Origin: Tumebacillus amylolyticus
GTDB lineage: Bacteria; Bacillota; Bacilli; Tumebacillales; Tumebacillaceae
DNA: 64,000 nucleotides
Assembly (NCBI RefSeq): GCF_016722965.1
Contig: NZ_JAEQNB010000004.1
Span: forward strand, 124,001 to 188,000
Direction of reading: 5' to 3'
Shown: one piece after another, positions 40,734 through 48,501 of the stretch
Layout: the number at the start of each line of letters is the position of its first letter
Numbering within the stretch: the stretch's first letter is position 1
Notes under the pieces: generated by a model
What the model was told of the DNA's origin: nothing
Databases searched by the model: none
The model's input: the letters and a program-made list of their open reading frames with translations, nothing else
Translations under genes and position numbers: made by a program

Positions 40734-40898
40734 TCATTTGCCGCCGCCTTGTCCGCTTCCTGTTCCACCGCCTCCTGAGGCACCGCCGCCGGAGCCTGTG
40801 TTTTGCGGGTTGCGCTGCGGGTCATTGTTGCCGCCGCAAGCGGTGAGGAAGGTGCCCGCGATGAGAAGGGAGAGGGCGAATGTGAGGGTTTTGCGCAT
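40734..40898 (-). CDS. Small Gly-rich lipoprotein (54 aa)
   Basis: The frame from ATG 40898 gives signal peptide MRKTLTFALSLLIAGTF and lipobox LTAC, then GGNNDPQRNPQNTG and a Gly/Ser-rich tail ending in Lys. A strong GGAGGTGAA site lies upstream. Mature lipoproteins of this size, with only a flexible tail, are common in Bacillales and mostly uncharacterised. Located between lepB and the divergent FMN reductase. Confidence 0.75.
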   Translation of the reverse strand: MRKTLTFALSLLIAGTFLTACGGNNDPQRNPQNTGSGGGASGGGGTGSGQGGGK

Positions 40899-40951
40899 TG
40901 AGGTTCACCTCCTGCCTGTGGTCTATCTTGGTCAGTATGTCCAATTTGTAG

Positions 40952-40981
40952 TTGACGGCGTTTTATACGATATCGTATATT
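40952..40981 (+). promoter_or_regulatory. Promoter of the FMN reductase gene
   Basis: TTGACG, an 18-base spacer and TATATT lie 36 bases upstream of the start codon. A palindrome covers the -10 element. Confidence 0.7.
40964..40979. promoter_or_regulatory. Operator-like palindrome over the promoter
   Basis: TATACGATATCGTATA is a perfect 16-bp palindrome overlapping the spacer and -10 of the FMN reductase promoter, as expected for a repressor site (for instance a MarR- or TetR-type regulator). Confidence 0.6.
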
Positions 40982-41016
40982 AAGTGGTAGTTTTTGTAAT
41001 GGGAGGTATATGTTAA

Positions 41017-41544
41017 ATGAAACTTGTAGCCCTTGTAGGCTCTCTGAATCCTGAGTCCAAAACGGCAAAAGGCCTGAACGTTGCAGCAGAAGCAGCACGT
41101 AAGGCAGGTGCGGAAGTACTCGTGTGGAACTTGCGTGAGCGTCCGCTCCCGATCTACGATCCGTCGGCGGAGCGCGATGAAAACACCTTGGCGTTCATCC
41201 AGTTGATGGATGAAGCAGACGGCTTCCTGATCGGTTCCCCGGAATACCACAACGGTCCGTCCGGCGCTCTGAAAAACGCCCTCGATTTCGTCGGCTACAA
41301 CCAATTCAACGGCAAGCCGGTCGGTCTCGTAGCGTCTGCAGGCGGCGCGATTGCGACCAACACGCTGGTGCAATTGGCGACGATCTTGCGTTCCCTGCAC
41401 GGCTACGTCATCCCGCACACCGGCTCGATGAGCTATGCGGACAATTTCAACGCAGACGGCACCTTCGAGAACCCGAAGATGCAAGAGCGCTTTGAAAAAG
41501 TCGGTACCGATGTTGTCGCGCTGACGAAAGCTCTGCGCGGCTAA
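41017..41544 (+). CDS. NADPH-dependent FMN reductase family protein
   Basis: A 175-residue flavodoxin-fold oxidoreductase. The FMN phosphate loop is VGSLNPESKTAKGL, with the GSPEYHNGPSGALKNALDFV motif and LVASAGGAIATNTLVQL. Relatives reduce quinones, azo dyes or chromate using NAD(P)H. GGGAGG precedes the ATG. Transcription starts from a promoter covered by a palindrome, suggesting induction by a ligand or oxidant. The CbiX gene begins 4 bases after the stop, so they form one operon. Confidence 0.9.
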   Translation: MKLVALVGSLNPESKTAKGLNVAAEAARKAGAEVLVWNLRERPLPIYDPSAERDENTLAFIQLMDEADGFLIGSPEYHNGPSGALKNALDFVGYNQFNGKPVGLVASAGGAIATNTLVQLATILRSLHGYVIPHTGSMSYADNFNADGTFENPKMQERFEKVGTDVVALTKALRG

Positions 41545-41548
41545 ACGG

Positions 41549-41920
41549 ATGCGCGAAGCTCTCCTTCTGATCGCGCATGGAAGCCCGGTGCCGGCGGCGA
41601 ATCGTGATTTGTACGAGATGGTGCAGTTGGTACGGGGACGGCGCGGCGACGTGATCGTCGAGCCGGCTTTTTTGGAAGGGACGAGCCCGAGCATTCCGGA
41701 AGGGATCGCCACATGCGTACGCCAGGGTGCTGAGCGTGTGGTGGTGATCCCTTTTTTCTTGTTGCCCGGGGGTCATGTTTCGGAAGATCTGCCTGCGTTT
41801 GTTGAAGAAGCTCGTGCGGCGTATCCCGCTGTGGAGTTTTTCATGGGGAAACCGCTCGGGGGGCATGAGCAGTTGCGAGAGATGATCTGGGAGCAAATTT
41901 GTGAGCTGGATCATGAATGA
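41549..41920 (+). CDS. CbiX-family sirohydrochlorin chelatase-like protein
   Basis: A 123-residue single-domain class II chelatase. The metal-binding histidines lie in LLIAHGSPVPAAN and FFLLPGGHVSEDLP, with VEPAFLEGTSPSIPEG between. Small CbiX/SirB proteins insert Co or Fe into sirohydrochlorin. Linkage to an FMN reductase, not to tetrapyrrole genes, is unusual, so the substrate is left open. Confidence 0.88.
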   Translation: MREALLLIAHGSPVPAANRDLYEMVQLVRGRRGDVIVEPAFLEGTSPSIPEGIATCVRQGAERVVVIPFFLLPGGHVSEDLPAFVEEARAAYPAVEFFMGKPLGGHEQLREMIWEQICELDHE

Positions 41921-41980
41921 ACTCCAAGGTTTCTGGTAGAATGAGTGGTAGTTGAGGAATGGAAAGAGGTGTCCGGCGTC

Positions 41981-42223
41981 ATGGAGGAAGCTTATTTGGC
42001 GTTTGACTGCCCTTCTTGCGGCCACGCTGTCACACCGGAACCGTTGGAAGGCGAGCGAGGCAACCAGGACGCCGCCTGTCCGTCTTGCAGCGCGAAGTTC
42101 ACGCGGACGTTTGCGCTCTATCAGGGCGAGTGGGTGTTCGGGTTGTGGCGAAGCAGTGAGACGGGGAAAGTGGCGTGTACATATTACAAGACCGCGTTCG
42201 GAACGTCGAGCGACGATTGCTGA
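41981..42223 (+). CDS. Small zinc-ribbon protein
   Basis: An 80-residue protein with an N-terminal zinc ribbon (CPSCGHAVTPEP, CPSCSAKFTRTF) and a short C-terminal part (YQGEWVFGLWRSSETGK). It may bind zinc structurally. The start at 41981 has GAGGTG nine bases upstream. Ends 16 bases before iscX, so it belongs to the same transcript. No specific family. Confidence 0.75.
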   Translation: MEEAYLAFDCPSCGHAVTPEPLEGERGNQDAACPSCSAKFTRTFALYQGEWVFGLWRSSETGKVACTYYKTAFGTSSDDC

Positions 42224-42239
42224 GCAGGAGGTGGACAGA

Positions 42240-42434
42240 ATGAATTGGGAAGATGCACAGGACATCGCCGAAGCGCTGAATGAAGCGCATCCGGAAACCG
42301 ATGTGTTGTCGATGAAGTTTACGACGCTGCGCAAGTGGGTGCTGGCGTTGGAAGGTTTCGAAGGAGACGCTGAGGATTCCAATGAGAAGATTCTCGAGGA
42401 GATCCAGATGGCGTGGTACGACTTGGTATCGTAA
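42240..42434 (+). CDS. iscX: Fe-S assembly protein IscX
   Basis: A 64-residue acidic helical protein: MNWEDAQDIAEALNEAHPET, then MKFTTLRKWVLALEGF and SNEKILEEIQMAWYDLV. These align closely with E. coli IscX (WTDSREIGEALYDAYPD, SNEKILEAILLVW), including the acidic iron-binding surface. IscX modulates iron delivery to IscS/IscU. It sits here without any other isc gene. A very good AGGAGGTGG site precedes the ATG, and a terminator follows. Confidence 0.9.
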   Translation: MNWEDAQDIAEALNEAHPETDVLSMKFTTLRKWVLALEGFEGDAEDSNEKILEEIQMAWYDLVS

Positions 42435-42442
42435 GCACAGAG

Positions 42443-42476
42443 AAACGTCTGCCGTTTTTGAGGGCAGGCGTTTTTT
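42443..42476 (+). terminator. Rho-independent terminator of the iscX operon
   Basis: AACGTCTGCC / GGCAGGCGTT followed by TTTTT. Confidence 0.85.
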
Positions 42477-42533
42477 CCTTGTCTGGCAGGGTATTCTAGG
42501 GGGAGAAGATCCTGTTTGAGGAGGAGTGCGCGT

Positions 42534-42767
42534 ATGGAGTTGGTATGTCCGCTGTGCAACGGGTTGAAGGACGTTCATGCTGCCTGCAGAGAGTGTGGGG
42601 GGCAGATGGTGGACGGCGGGATGGTTACGGATTATGAAGGGCCGTATTCGCCCTATGAATTGACGCCGCAAGTCAAGCAGGAGAACGGCGGGCGGTGTAC
42701 GCATTTGCTGTATTGCGGGACTTGCGGAGAGCAGATGTACATGATCGCGCAAAGTGAGTATATTTGA
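42534..42767 (+). CDS. Small zinc-ribbon protein (77 aa)
   Basis: Two CXXC-type pairs near the N-terminus (CPLCNGLKDV, CRECGGQMVDGG) and another at the end (CGTCGEQMYM) suggest one or two zinc sites. The middle part contains YEGPYSPYELTPQ. GAGGAGGAGTG precedes the ATG. No known family name; it may be involved in protein-protein contacts. Confidence 0.75.
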   Translation: MELVCPLCNGLKDVHAACRECGGQMVDGGMVTDYEGPYSPYELTPQVKQENGGRCTHLLYCGTCGEQMYMIAQSEYI

Positions 42768-42835
42768 CGATATGGAATTTTTGGGCGGGAAGATGTAGAA
42801 TAGGTGGTATTGATTAAAAAAGGAGTTGTCCGTAC

Positions 42836-43447
42836 GTGCCTTCGTCTATCAAGTGGGTATTCTGCAAGCGAAACCTTGAGTTACATACGCAAAAAGTATA
42901 CGACGCCCTGGTGTCGAAATATCCGGAAGAGAAAGTAGATATCAAGGACTGCCCGTCCAAGGATCTGTGCTCCCTGTGCAAGGACGTTCCGTTTGTGTTG
43001 CGCAACGGTTCGATCGTGAACGCGAAGGATGCGAAGGATCTGTACTTCAAAATCGACAACGGCATGCAGTTCTTGACGGGACAGCAGCTCGTTGACATCC
43101 CGCCCGCACCGCCTGCCCCGCCGAAACCGGCACCGGCTCCGAAAGCTGAAGCAGCTCCGAAAGCTGAAGCAGCTCCGAAGGCTGAAGTAGCTCCGAAGGC
43201 TGAAGTAGCTCCGAAGGCTGAAGAAGCACCGAAAGCTGAAGCAGCTCCGAAAGCTGAAGAGGCTCCGAAGGCTGAAGCAGCACCGAAGGCTGAAGTAGCA
43301 CCGAAGGCTGAAGCAGCACCGAAGGCTGAAGCAGCTCCGAAGGCTGAAGAAGCTCCGAAAGCTGAAGAAGCACCGAAGGCTGAAGAAGCTCCGAAAGCTG
43401 CGGCTGAGCCGGAGACCAAGGCGGATGAGTTGCCGAAACTGGACTAA
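42836..43447 (+). CDS. DUF1450-like domain with APKAE repeat tail
   Basis: A 203-residue protein. Residues 1-85 form a DUF1450-type domain (WVFCKRNLELHTQKVYDAL, CPSKDLCSLCKDVPFVL). A Pro/Ala-rich linker is followed by 14 copies of a six-residue unit APKAEx (x = A, V or E) and a last APKAAA, ending ETKADELPKLD. The tail resembles alanine-proline-lysine linkers seen in TolA-like or lipoyl-domain proteins and is probably extended. GTG start with AAAAGGAGTTG. No signal peptide, so presumably cytosolic. Confidence 0.85.
   Translation: MPSSIKWVFCKRNLELHTQKVYDALVSKYPEEKVDIKDCPSKDLCSLCKDVPFVLRNGSIVNAKDAKDLYFKIDNGMQFLTGQQLVDIPPAPPAPPKPAPAPKAEAAPKAEAAPKAEVAPKAEVAPKAEEAPKAEAAPKAEEAPKAEAAPKAEVAPKAEAAPKAEAAPKAEEAPKAEEAPKAEEAPKAAAEPETKADELPKLD
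43135..43404 (+). repeat. 18-bp tandem repeat within the 42836 gene
   Basis: Fifteen tandem 18-base units of the type GCTCCGAAAGCTGAAGCA. They vary at third positions and in the last codon of each unit, encoding APKAEx repeats. Confidence 0.9.
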
Positions 43448-43466
43448 TTTTGTAATCTGTATCACA

Positions 43467-43493
43467 ACCGACCCTTCAACGGGTCGGTCTTTT
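43467..43493 (+). terminator. Rho-independent terminator of the DUF1450-repeat gene
   Basis: CCGACCC / GGGTCGG with a 6-base loop, followed by TCTTTT. Confidence 0.75.
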
Positions 43494-43558
43494 GCTAAAA
43501 TGGGCTTGCATACTAAGATATATAGCTTTTCTTCTAATCCCCAAGGAGGTTTTTTTAT

Positions 43559-45067
43559 ATGACGGTAAACAACTTTAATATTCAAATTCAAAACATCGCC
43601 GACGTCGCCGCAGACGTTTTGATCGTAAGCCTGTTCGAAGGCACCCAACCCAGCGGTGAAACCGAAGCTGTCGACAAAGCGTTGGGCGGTCAAATCAGCG
43701 CCCTGATCGAAACCGGAGACTTCACCGGCCGCTTCAAGGAACTCAAAGTCCTCTACCCGTTTGGCAAAATTCAAGCCAAGCGCATCTTCCTCATCGGCCT
43801 CGGCGAAGCAGCCGAATTCACCCACACCCGTGCCCGCCAAGCCGCTGCTGTCACCGCACGCGCCGCTCGCGACCACAAAGCGGTCACCGTAGCAACCCTC
43901 GTCCACGGCGCAGGCAACAGCAACCTCGACGTAAACCTTGCCGCTCAAGCTCTGGTAGAAGGAACCCTGCTGGGCCTCTACCAAGTGACCACGCAAAAAC
44001 TCAACCAAACCCCGTCCACCCTCACCGACGTACTCGTCGTCGAACCGGATGCCGCCAAATACCAAGCCATCCATGACGGCCTCGAACGCGGCCGCATCAT
44101 CGCAGAATCCACCAACTTCGCTCGTGAGCTGATCAACCGCCCGTCCAACCAACTCACCCCGACCCAACTCGCAGACGCTGCGACCGAACTCGCAACCCGC
44201 CACGGCCTCGGCCTCACCGTCTTGGGTGACCAAGAACTCCAAGACCTCGGCGCCAACGCGATCCTCGCCATCGGCCAAGGCTCGCCGGAAGAGTCCCGCC
44301 TGATCGTCCTCAACTACCACGGCAACCCGGATTCCGAAGAAACCCTCGCCCTCGTCGGCAAAGGCATCACTTTCGACACCGGCGGCTACTCCTTGAAGCC
44401 GGCGGTAGGCATGGAGAACATGAAAACCGACATGGGCGGTGCAGGTGCCGTTCTCGGTGCGATGCAAGCCATTGCCCAACTCAAACCGAAAGCGAACATC
44501 ATGGCGGTCATCCCGGCGGCTGAAAACATGGTCTCCGGCACGGCGATCAAACCGGGCGACGTCATCGTCACGCTGAACGGCAAGTCGATGGAAATCGTCA
44601 ACACCGACGCAGAGGGCCGCGTCGTCCTCGCCGATGCAATCACCTACGCTCTGCGCAACGGCGCGACCAAACTCGTCGACATCGCGACGCTGACGGGCGC
44701 AATCTCCGTCGCGCTCGGCCGAACGGTAGCGGGCCTGTTCACCAATGACGGCGACTTTGCCGCAGTCGTCAAGGAAGCATTCCATCGCTCGGGCGAACGC
44801 GCTTGGGAATTGCCGCTGGTGGAGGAGTACGGCAACAACTACAAATCCAACGTGGCGGATATGAAAAACACCGGCACGCGCGACGGCGGTTCCATCGTCG
44901 CTGCGATGATCCTTCGTGAATTCGTGGAAAACACCCCGTGGGTGCATCTCGACATCGCAGGCGTTGCCCGCGACATCGAAGGCGGCCAAGATCTCAACCC
45001 GCGCGGTGCAACGGGCTTCGGCGTCCGTTCGCTTGTGGAACTCGCTTTCCTGCAAGAGCAAGAGTAA
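43559..45067 (+). CDS. Leucyl aminopeptidase (M17), second copy
   Basis: A 502-residue M17 aminopeptidase: N-terminal domain to about 180, then GKGITFDTGGYSLKPAVG, MKTDMGGAGAVLGAM, NTDAEGRVVLADAI and DIATLTGAISVALGRT. It shares only the catalytic core with the pepA product at 24347. Broad-specificity removal of N-terminal residues, probably in peptide turnover. The start has AAGGAGG. It is encoded with strong C/G third positions and an (ACC)-rich codon style, similar to the pepA gene. Confidence 0.93.
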   Translation: MTVNNFNIQIQNIADVAADVLIVSLFEGTQPSGETEAVDKALGGQISALIETGDFTGRFKELKVLYPFGKIQAKRIFLIGLGEAAEFTHTRARQAAAVTARAARDHKAVTVATLVHGAGNSNLDVNLAAQALVEGTLLGLYQVTTQKLNQTPSTLTDVLVVEPDAAKYQAIHDGLERGRIIAESTNFARELINRPSNQLTPTQLADAATELATRHGLGLTVLGDQELQDLGANAILAIGQGSPEESRLIVLNYHGNPDSEETLALVGKGITFDTGGYSLKPAVGMENMKTDMGGAGAVLGAMQAIAQLKPKANIMAVIPAAENMVSGTAIKPGDVIVTLNGKSMEIVNTDAEGRVVLADAITYALRNGATKLVDIATLTGAISVALGRTVAGLFTNDGDFAAVVKEAFHRSGERAWELPLVEEYGNNYKSNVADMKNTGTRDGGSIVAAMILREFVENTPWVHLDIAGVARDIEGGQDLNPRGATGFGVRSLVELAFLQEQE

Positions 45068-45072
45068 TCATC

Positions 45073-45114
45073 AAAAAGAGCCTCGGACACGCATGCGTGT
45101 CCGAGGCTTTTTTT
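45073..45114. terminator. Bidirectional terminator
   Basis: AAAAAGAGCCTCGGACACGC / GCGTGTCCGAGGCTTTTTTT; ends the M17 gene and the converging NicO-type gene. Confidence 0.93.
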
Positions 45115-45917
45115 CAATCCTGAAAAAGTCCGAGTTTGAACAACGACTCGTATGTAACCAAAATGCCCAGCACGACGATGACGAGAGACGACACTTGCGC
45201 CATGAGATTGGAGATGCCGCGGCGTTCGAGCAAGCGGGCTTTGCTCTCCGCTTTGAGCAGGAGAAGACCGAGCAGAGACAGCGAAAGCGCACCGCCAAAC
45301 GAAAAGGCGAGCACCATCCCGATGCCGAGCGACACCTGGCCTGCAGAGACCGCCGTCAGAAGCATCACCAACGAAGTCGGGCAGGGAATCAGGCCCGTCA
45401 ACACCCCGACGGTGAACAGCCGCCGCACCGAATTTTCTTGACGGGGCTTTGTGGAGGTGGCAGTTGAGTCGAACATCGGCAGTTCATCGTGAGGATGGTG
45501 GTGATGCCCGTGCGAATGATCTCGCCCGGCTCGATCGACGACATGCACATGCCCGTGTGAACAGACATACGTTCTCTCCCGCTCGTTCAGCCGCCCGAGC
45601 GTTACCACAGGCGGGAAGAGCATTTGCAGAACCATGCGCCCGCCAATCAGCGTGATGACAGCGCCGGACAGAAGTCCCAGCCAGGCTTCAATCTGCTGGG
45701 GCAAGAGGTATTGCAAAGCGGTCGTCGCGACGAGGGCGAGGAACAGAATGGAGACGGTGTGCGCGAGCGCGTTGGTGACGCCGAGCAAGACGGCGTCGCG
45801 CGGACGGGCGCGGGAGGAGACGAGATACGCGGTCAGGACGCCCTTGCCGTGCCCCGGTTCCAGAAAATGCAAAGCGCCAAGTCCGATCGCCGCCGGGATG
45901 CTGACGAGTAAGTCCAA
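45114..45917 (-). CDS. NicO/RcnA-like metal efflux membrane protein
   Basis: A 267-residue polytopic membrane protein. The N-terminal motif ALHFLEPGHGKGVLTAYL and LLGVTNALAHTVSILFLAL are typical of the NicO (nickel/cobalt efflux) and HoxN-related family. A His-rich cytosolic loop (DHSHGHHHHPHDE) is followed by GLIPCPTSLVMLLTAV in the second half. Metal export, likely Ni or Co, is expected. TTG start with GGAGGTGAA. No metal-responsive regulator is seen adjacent. Confidence 0.85.
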   Translation of the reverse strand: MDLLVSIPAAIGLGALHFLEPGHGKGVLTAYLVSSRARPRDAVLLGVTNALAHTVSILFLALVATTALQYLLPQQIEAWLGLLSGAVITLIGGRMVLQMLFPPVVTLGRLNERERTYVCSHGHVHVVDRAGRDHSHGHHHHPHDELPMFDSTATSTKPRQENSVRRLFTVGVLTGLIPCPTSLVMLLTAVSAGQVSLGIGMVLAFSFGGALSLSLLGLLLLKAESKARLLERRGISNLMAQVSSLVIVVLGILVTYESLFKLGLFQD

Positions 45918-46057
45918 AGGGATTCACCTCCGAAAAGTGACACTGCTTGTCATGACATGTCTATGCGAGACGACCGCCCTTTTTGCCTCCTCTGTCTACA
46001 ATAGGCTCACAGGGAGAGAGGGCGTACTCATAGGATGGTGGTACGAGGTGAGGGGCC

Positions 46058-46834
46058 GTGAAGAAAAAAGCCAAACCGCAAGCTCGCGTAACGTCAACCA
46101 AAACAGTCAAGTACACGGCGGCCAAAACGCGCCGCACCCCGGATCTCGCTGCCGGGAACATCGCCGACATTTTTGAGCGCTACCGGGATGCAGTTGTGAA
46201 CATCGAAGTGGTGAAGCGTGAAAAAGCCACCCCGCGCCGCCGCGACCCGTGGAACTTTTTCCAAGATACGGAACGCGAAAGCACCAGCAAGAACACGATG
46301 AACATCGGAACTGGTTTTTTCTTTGACGCGCGGGGGTATATCTTCACCAACGAACACGTCATCCACGAAGCCGATCAAATCTTTGTACGCTTCTACGACT
46401 CCGACGAAGGAGTTCCCGCCGAAGTGGTGGGAAGCAATTTCGAGATGGATCTGGCGGTCTTGAAAGTCAAACCGCCGAAAAACGTTCGCGTTCTGCAATT
46501 TGGCTCCTCGAACAATCTGCGCGTCGGCGAATGGGTGGTCGCGATCGGCTGCCCGCTTGGCTTGGACCATTCCGTCACCGTCGGCATCGTCTCGGCGACC
46601 GAACGCCCTGTGGTGATCGGGGACCGGCAATACCCGCATTTGATTCAAACAGACGCCGCCATCAACCGGGGCAACTCCGGCGGGCCGCTGATCAACATGC
46701 GGGGTCAGGTGATCGGGATGAACACGGCGGTCAGCGCTTCGTCGCAAGGGATCGGATTCGCGATTCCGGCAGCGGTGCTCAAGCAACAACTCGCCAGCCT
46801 GCTTGGAACAGCGAGGAAGAATCGAAAGAGTTGA
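46058..46834 (+). CDS. Cytosolic trypsin-like serine protease (HtrA-like, no PDZ)
   Basis: A 258-residue protease domain with the complete triad: His 100 in IFTNEHVIH, Asp 131 in FEMDLAVLKV and Ser in INRGNSGGP. The N-terminal 30 residues are basic and lack a signal peptide or membrane helix, and there is no PDZ domain, unlike normal HtrA/DegP. This suggests a soluble protease or chaperone-like variant acting in the cytosol. GTG start with GAGGTGAGGGG. A terminator follows. Confidence 0.88.
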   Translation: MKKKAKPQARVTSTKTVKYTAAKTRRTPDLAAGNIADIFERYRDAVVNIEVVKREKATPRRRDPWNFFQDTERESTSKNTMNIGTGFFFDARGYIFTNEHVIHEADQIFVRFYDSDEGVPAEVVGSNFEMDLAVLKVKPPKNVRVLQFGSSNNLRVGEWVVAIGCPLGLDHSVTVGIVSATERPVVIGDRQYPHLIQTDAAINRGNSGGPLINMRGQVIGMNTAVSASSQGIGFAIPAAVLKQQLASLLGTARKNRKS

Positions 46835-46850
46835 AGAGGAAGCGCACGTA

Positions 46851-46883
46851 AAAAAACCTGCCGAGGGAGACGGCAGGTTTTTT
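46851..46883 (+). terminator. Rho-independent terminator after the HtrA-like gene
   Basis: AAAACCTGCCG / CGGCAGGTTTTTT. Confidence 0.9.
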
Positions 46884-46984
46884 GCGACCTGTCATTGATT
46901 GAGTTTGCATTGATTGTTACACATTAGAATATACATATGTAAATACCATATTTTACTTGGTGAAATTTGTCGTTAAAATTATTA

Positions 46985-47013
46985 TTGACTAAGTCTTGTT
47001 ACCACTGTATATT
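46985..47013 (+). promoter_or_regulatory. Promoter of the RiPP cluster
   Basis: TTGACT, a 17-base spacer and TATATT stand in an unusually AT-rich stretch (46890-47040), 82 bases before the radical SAM gene. This is the only strong promoter-like site seen between the preceding terminator and the cluster. Confidence 0.75.
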
Positions 47014-47094
47014 GAAAACATAACAAAAATAATTCGTGATTAACCCGCTCGGCGGTCCACTAAAAATCCAAGCACAGCGAAAAGAGGGAATGCA

Positions 47095-48501
47095 ATGCCG
47101 GAACCTTTAAAGCTTGATGTCAGCAAGTTTGAAGACGCTGTCATTGAAAGCGGTTACAAAGCCTCCCGCTTTAACATCCGCACCAATGACAAAAACGGTG
47201 ACATGCTTTTGCTGAACACCTACTCCAACAAATTCATTCGTGTTGCCGAAGAGCAGAAGGGAATCGTGGCAGACCTCCTTCGCAAACCGGGTGAAGCGTT
47301 GCAAGATCATCCGGCTTTCCAAGAGTTGGTCACTCGAGGCTTCCTCGTCAAGAAATCGGTTGACGAGTTCCGCCGGGCTGAGATGCTTCACCACGAGACG
47401 ATCGCTTCCACAGATGAACTCTCGCTGATCTTGCTGCCCAATGAGGACTGCAACTTCCGTTGCACCTATTGCTACGAATCTTTCGCCAAGAACTTCATGA
47501 AGCCTTGGGTACAGGACGGCGTCATCAAGTACTTGGAGAAGAACTTACATAAGTACAAGAAACTCCATATCGCGTGGTTCGGCGGGGAACCGCTGACGGC
47601 GATGCCGATCATCGAGCGATTGTCGGAGCGCATCATGGAATTGTGCAAACAGCACAAAGTCATGTATTGGTCGAGCATGACGACGAACGGGTACAACCTG
47701 ACCGTCAATGTCATGAAGAAACTGCTCTCCTACAACGTGCTGAACTTCCAGATCACGCTCGACGGCATCGAAGAGACGCACAACTGCACCCGCGTTCGGT
47801 TGGACGGTGCTTCCACGTTCCAACGCATCGTCACCAACTTGCGCAACGTCCGGGATCAGATCCCGAACCGAACGTTCAAGATCATCGTGCGCGGCAACAT
47901 CAACCAAGAAGTGCTGAAAGTCATCGGCCCGTACAGCGATTTCCTCGCCGAAGAGTTCTCCCACGACCCGCGCTTCATGACACACTGGCAACCGGTCGGA
48001 AACTGGGGCGGCGATGTCATCTCGCCTGAGAAACTCTGTGAGCATAACGACATGATCGGCGCGATGTTGGATGCGGCAGACAAAGGGATCGACTTCTCGT
48101 TCTACCGCAAGCTGATGCAGTCCAAAGAATCGGTCTGCTACGCCGGTCAGCGCAACCACTATATCATCGGCTCCGACGGGATCATCTACAAATGCACCAT
48201 CGCCTTCAACGACGAAATCAACCATGTTGGGATGATTACGGAAAAAGGCACGATGCATCTCGATGAAGATAAAATGGCCCTCTGGGTCACAGGGCATGAG
48301 AGCACCGACACCGGTTGTCAGAAATGCTTCTTCCGCCCGAGTTGCCAGGGGGCCTCGTGTCCGCTGATGAAGATCAAAACAGGCGCCGCGCCGTGTCCGC
48401 CGATGAAAGTCTACTTCAAGGACTACATGCAGTTGATCGCAGCATCGGTACGCAACGGCGTGGAAGAACTGAAACTTTTGGAGGACGGTGTTCCCTCATG
48501 A
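47095..48501 (+). CDS. Radical SAM/SPASM peptide-modifying enzyme
   Basis: A 468-residue enzyme. The N-terminal 100 residues form a wHTH/PqqD-like part (LNTYSNKFIRVAEEQK, LVTRGFLV) that may bind the precursor leader. The radical SAM core has CNFRCTYC (Cys 119, 123, 126) and WFGGEPL. The C-terminal SPASM domain holds the auxiliary cluster cysteines: CYAGQRNHYIIGSDGIIYKC, then CQKCFFRPSCQGASC and a final CP. Such enzymes install thioether or carbon-carbon links in small peptides. It is the first gene of the cluster; the ACP gene overlaps its end. GAGGG precedes the ATG. Confidence 0.92.
   Translation: MPEPLKLDVSKFEDAVIESGYKASRFNIRTNDKNGDMLLLNTYSNKFIRVAEEQKGIVADLLRKPGEALQDHPAFQELVTRGFLVKKSVDEFRRAEMLHHETIASTDELSLILLPNEDCNFRCTYCYESFAKNFMKPWVQDGVIKYLEKNLHKYKKLHIAWFGGEPLTAMPIIERLSERIMELCKQHKVMYWSSMTTNGYNLTVNVMKKLLSYNVLNFQITLDGIEETHNCTRVRLDGASTFQRIVTNLRNVRDQIPNRTFKIIVRGNINQEVLKVIGPYSDFLAEEFSHDPRFMTHWQPVGNWGGDVISPEKLCEHNDMIGAMLDAADKGIDFSFYRKLMQSKESVCYAGQRNHYIIGSDGIIYKCTIAFNDEINHVGMITEKGTMHLDEDKMALWVTGHESTDTGCQKCFFRPSCQGASCPLMKIKTGAAPCPPMKVYFKDYMQLIAASVRNGVEELKLLEDGVPS

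Noticed and set aside
43135-43404. Regular repeat that could look like a CRISPR array
   Set aside because: The units are directly tandem, 18 bp, without spacers, and encode APKAEx in frame. No cas genes are present.
42881-45061. A 726-codon open frame on the minus strand with long low-complexity parts
   Set aside because: It is the complement of the APKAE repeat gene and the M17 gene. Its composition (runs of Phe-Arg-Ser) is a shadow of the repeat, and no ribosome site is seen at its start.
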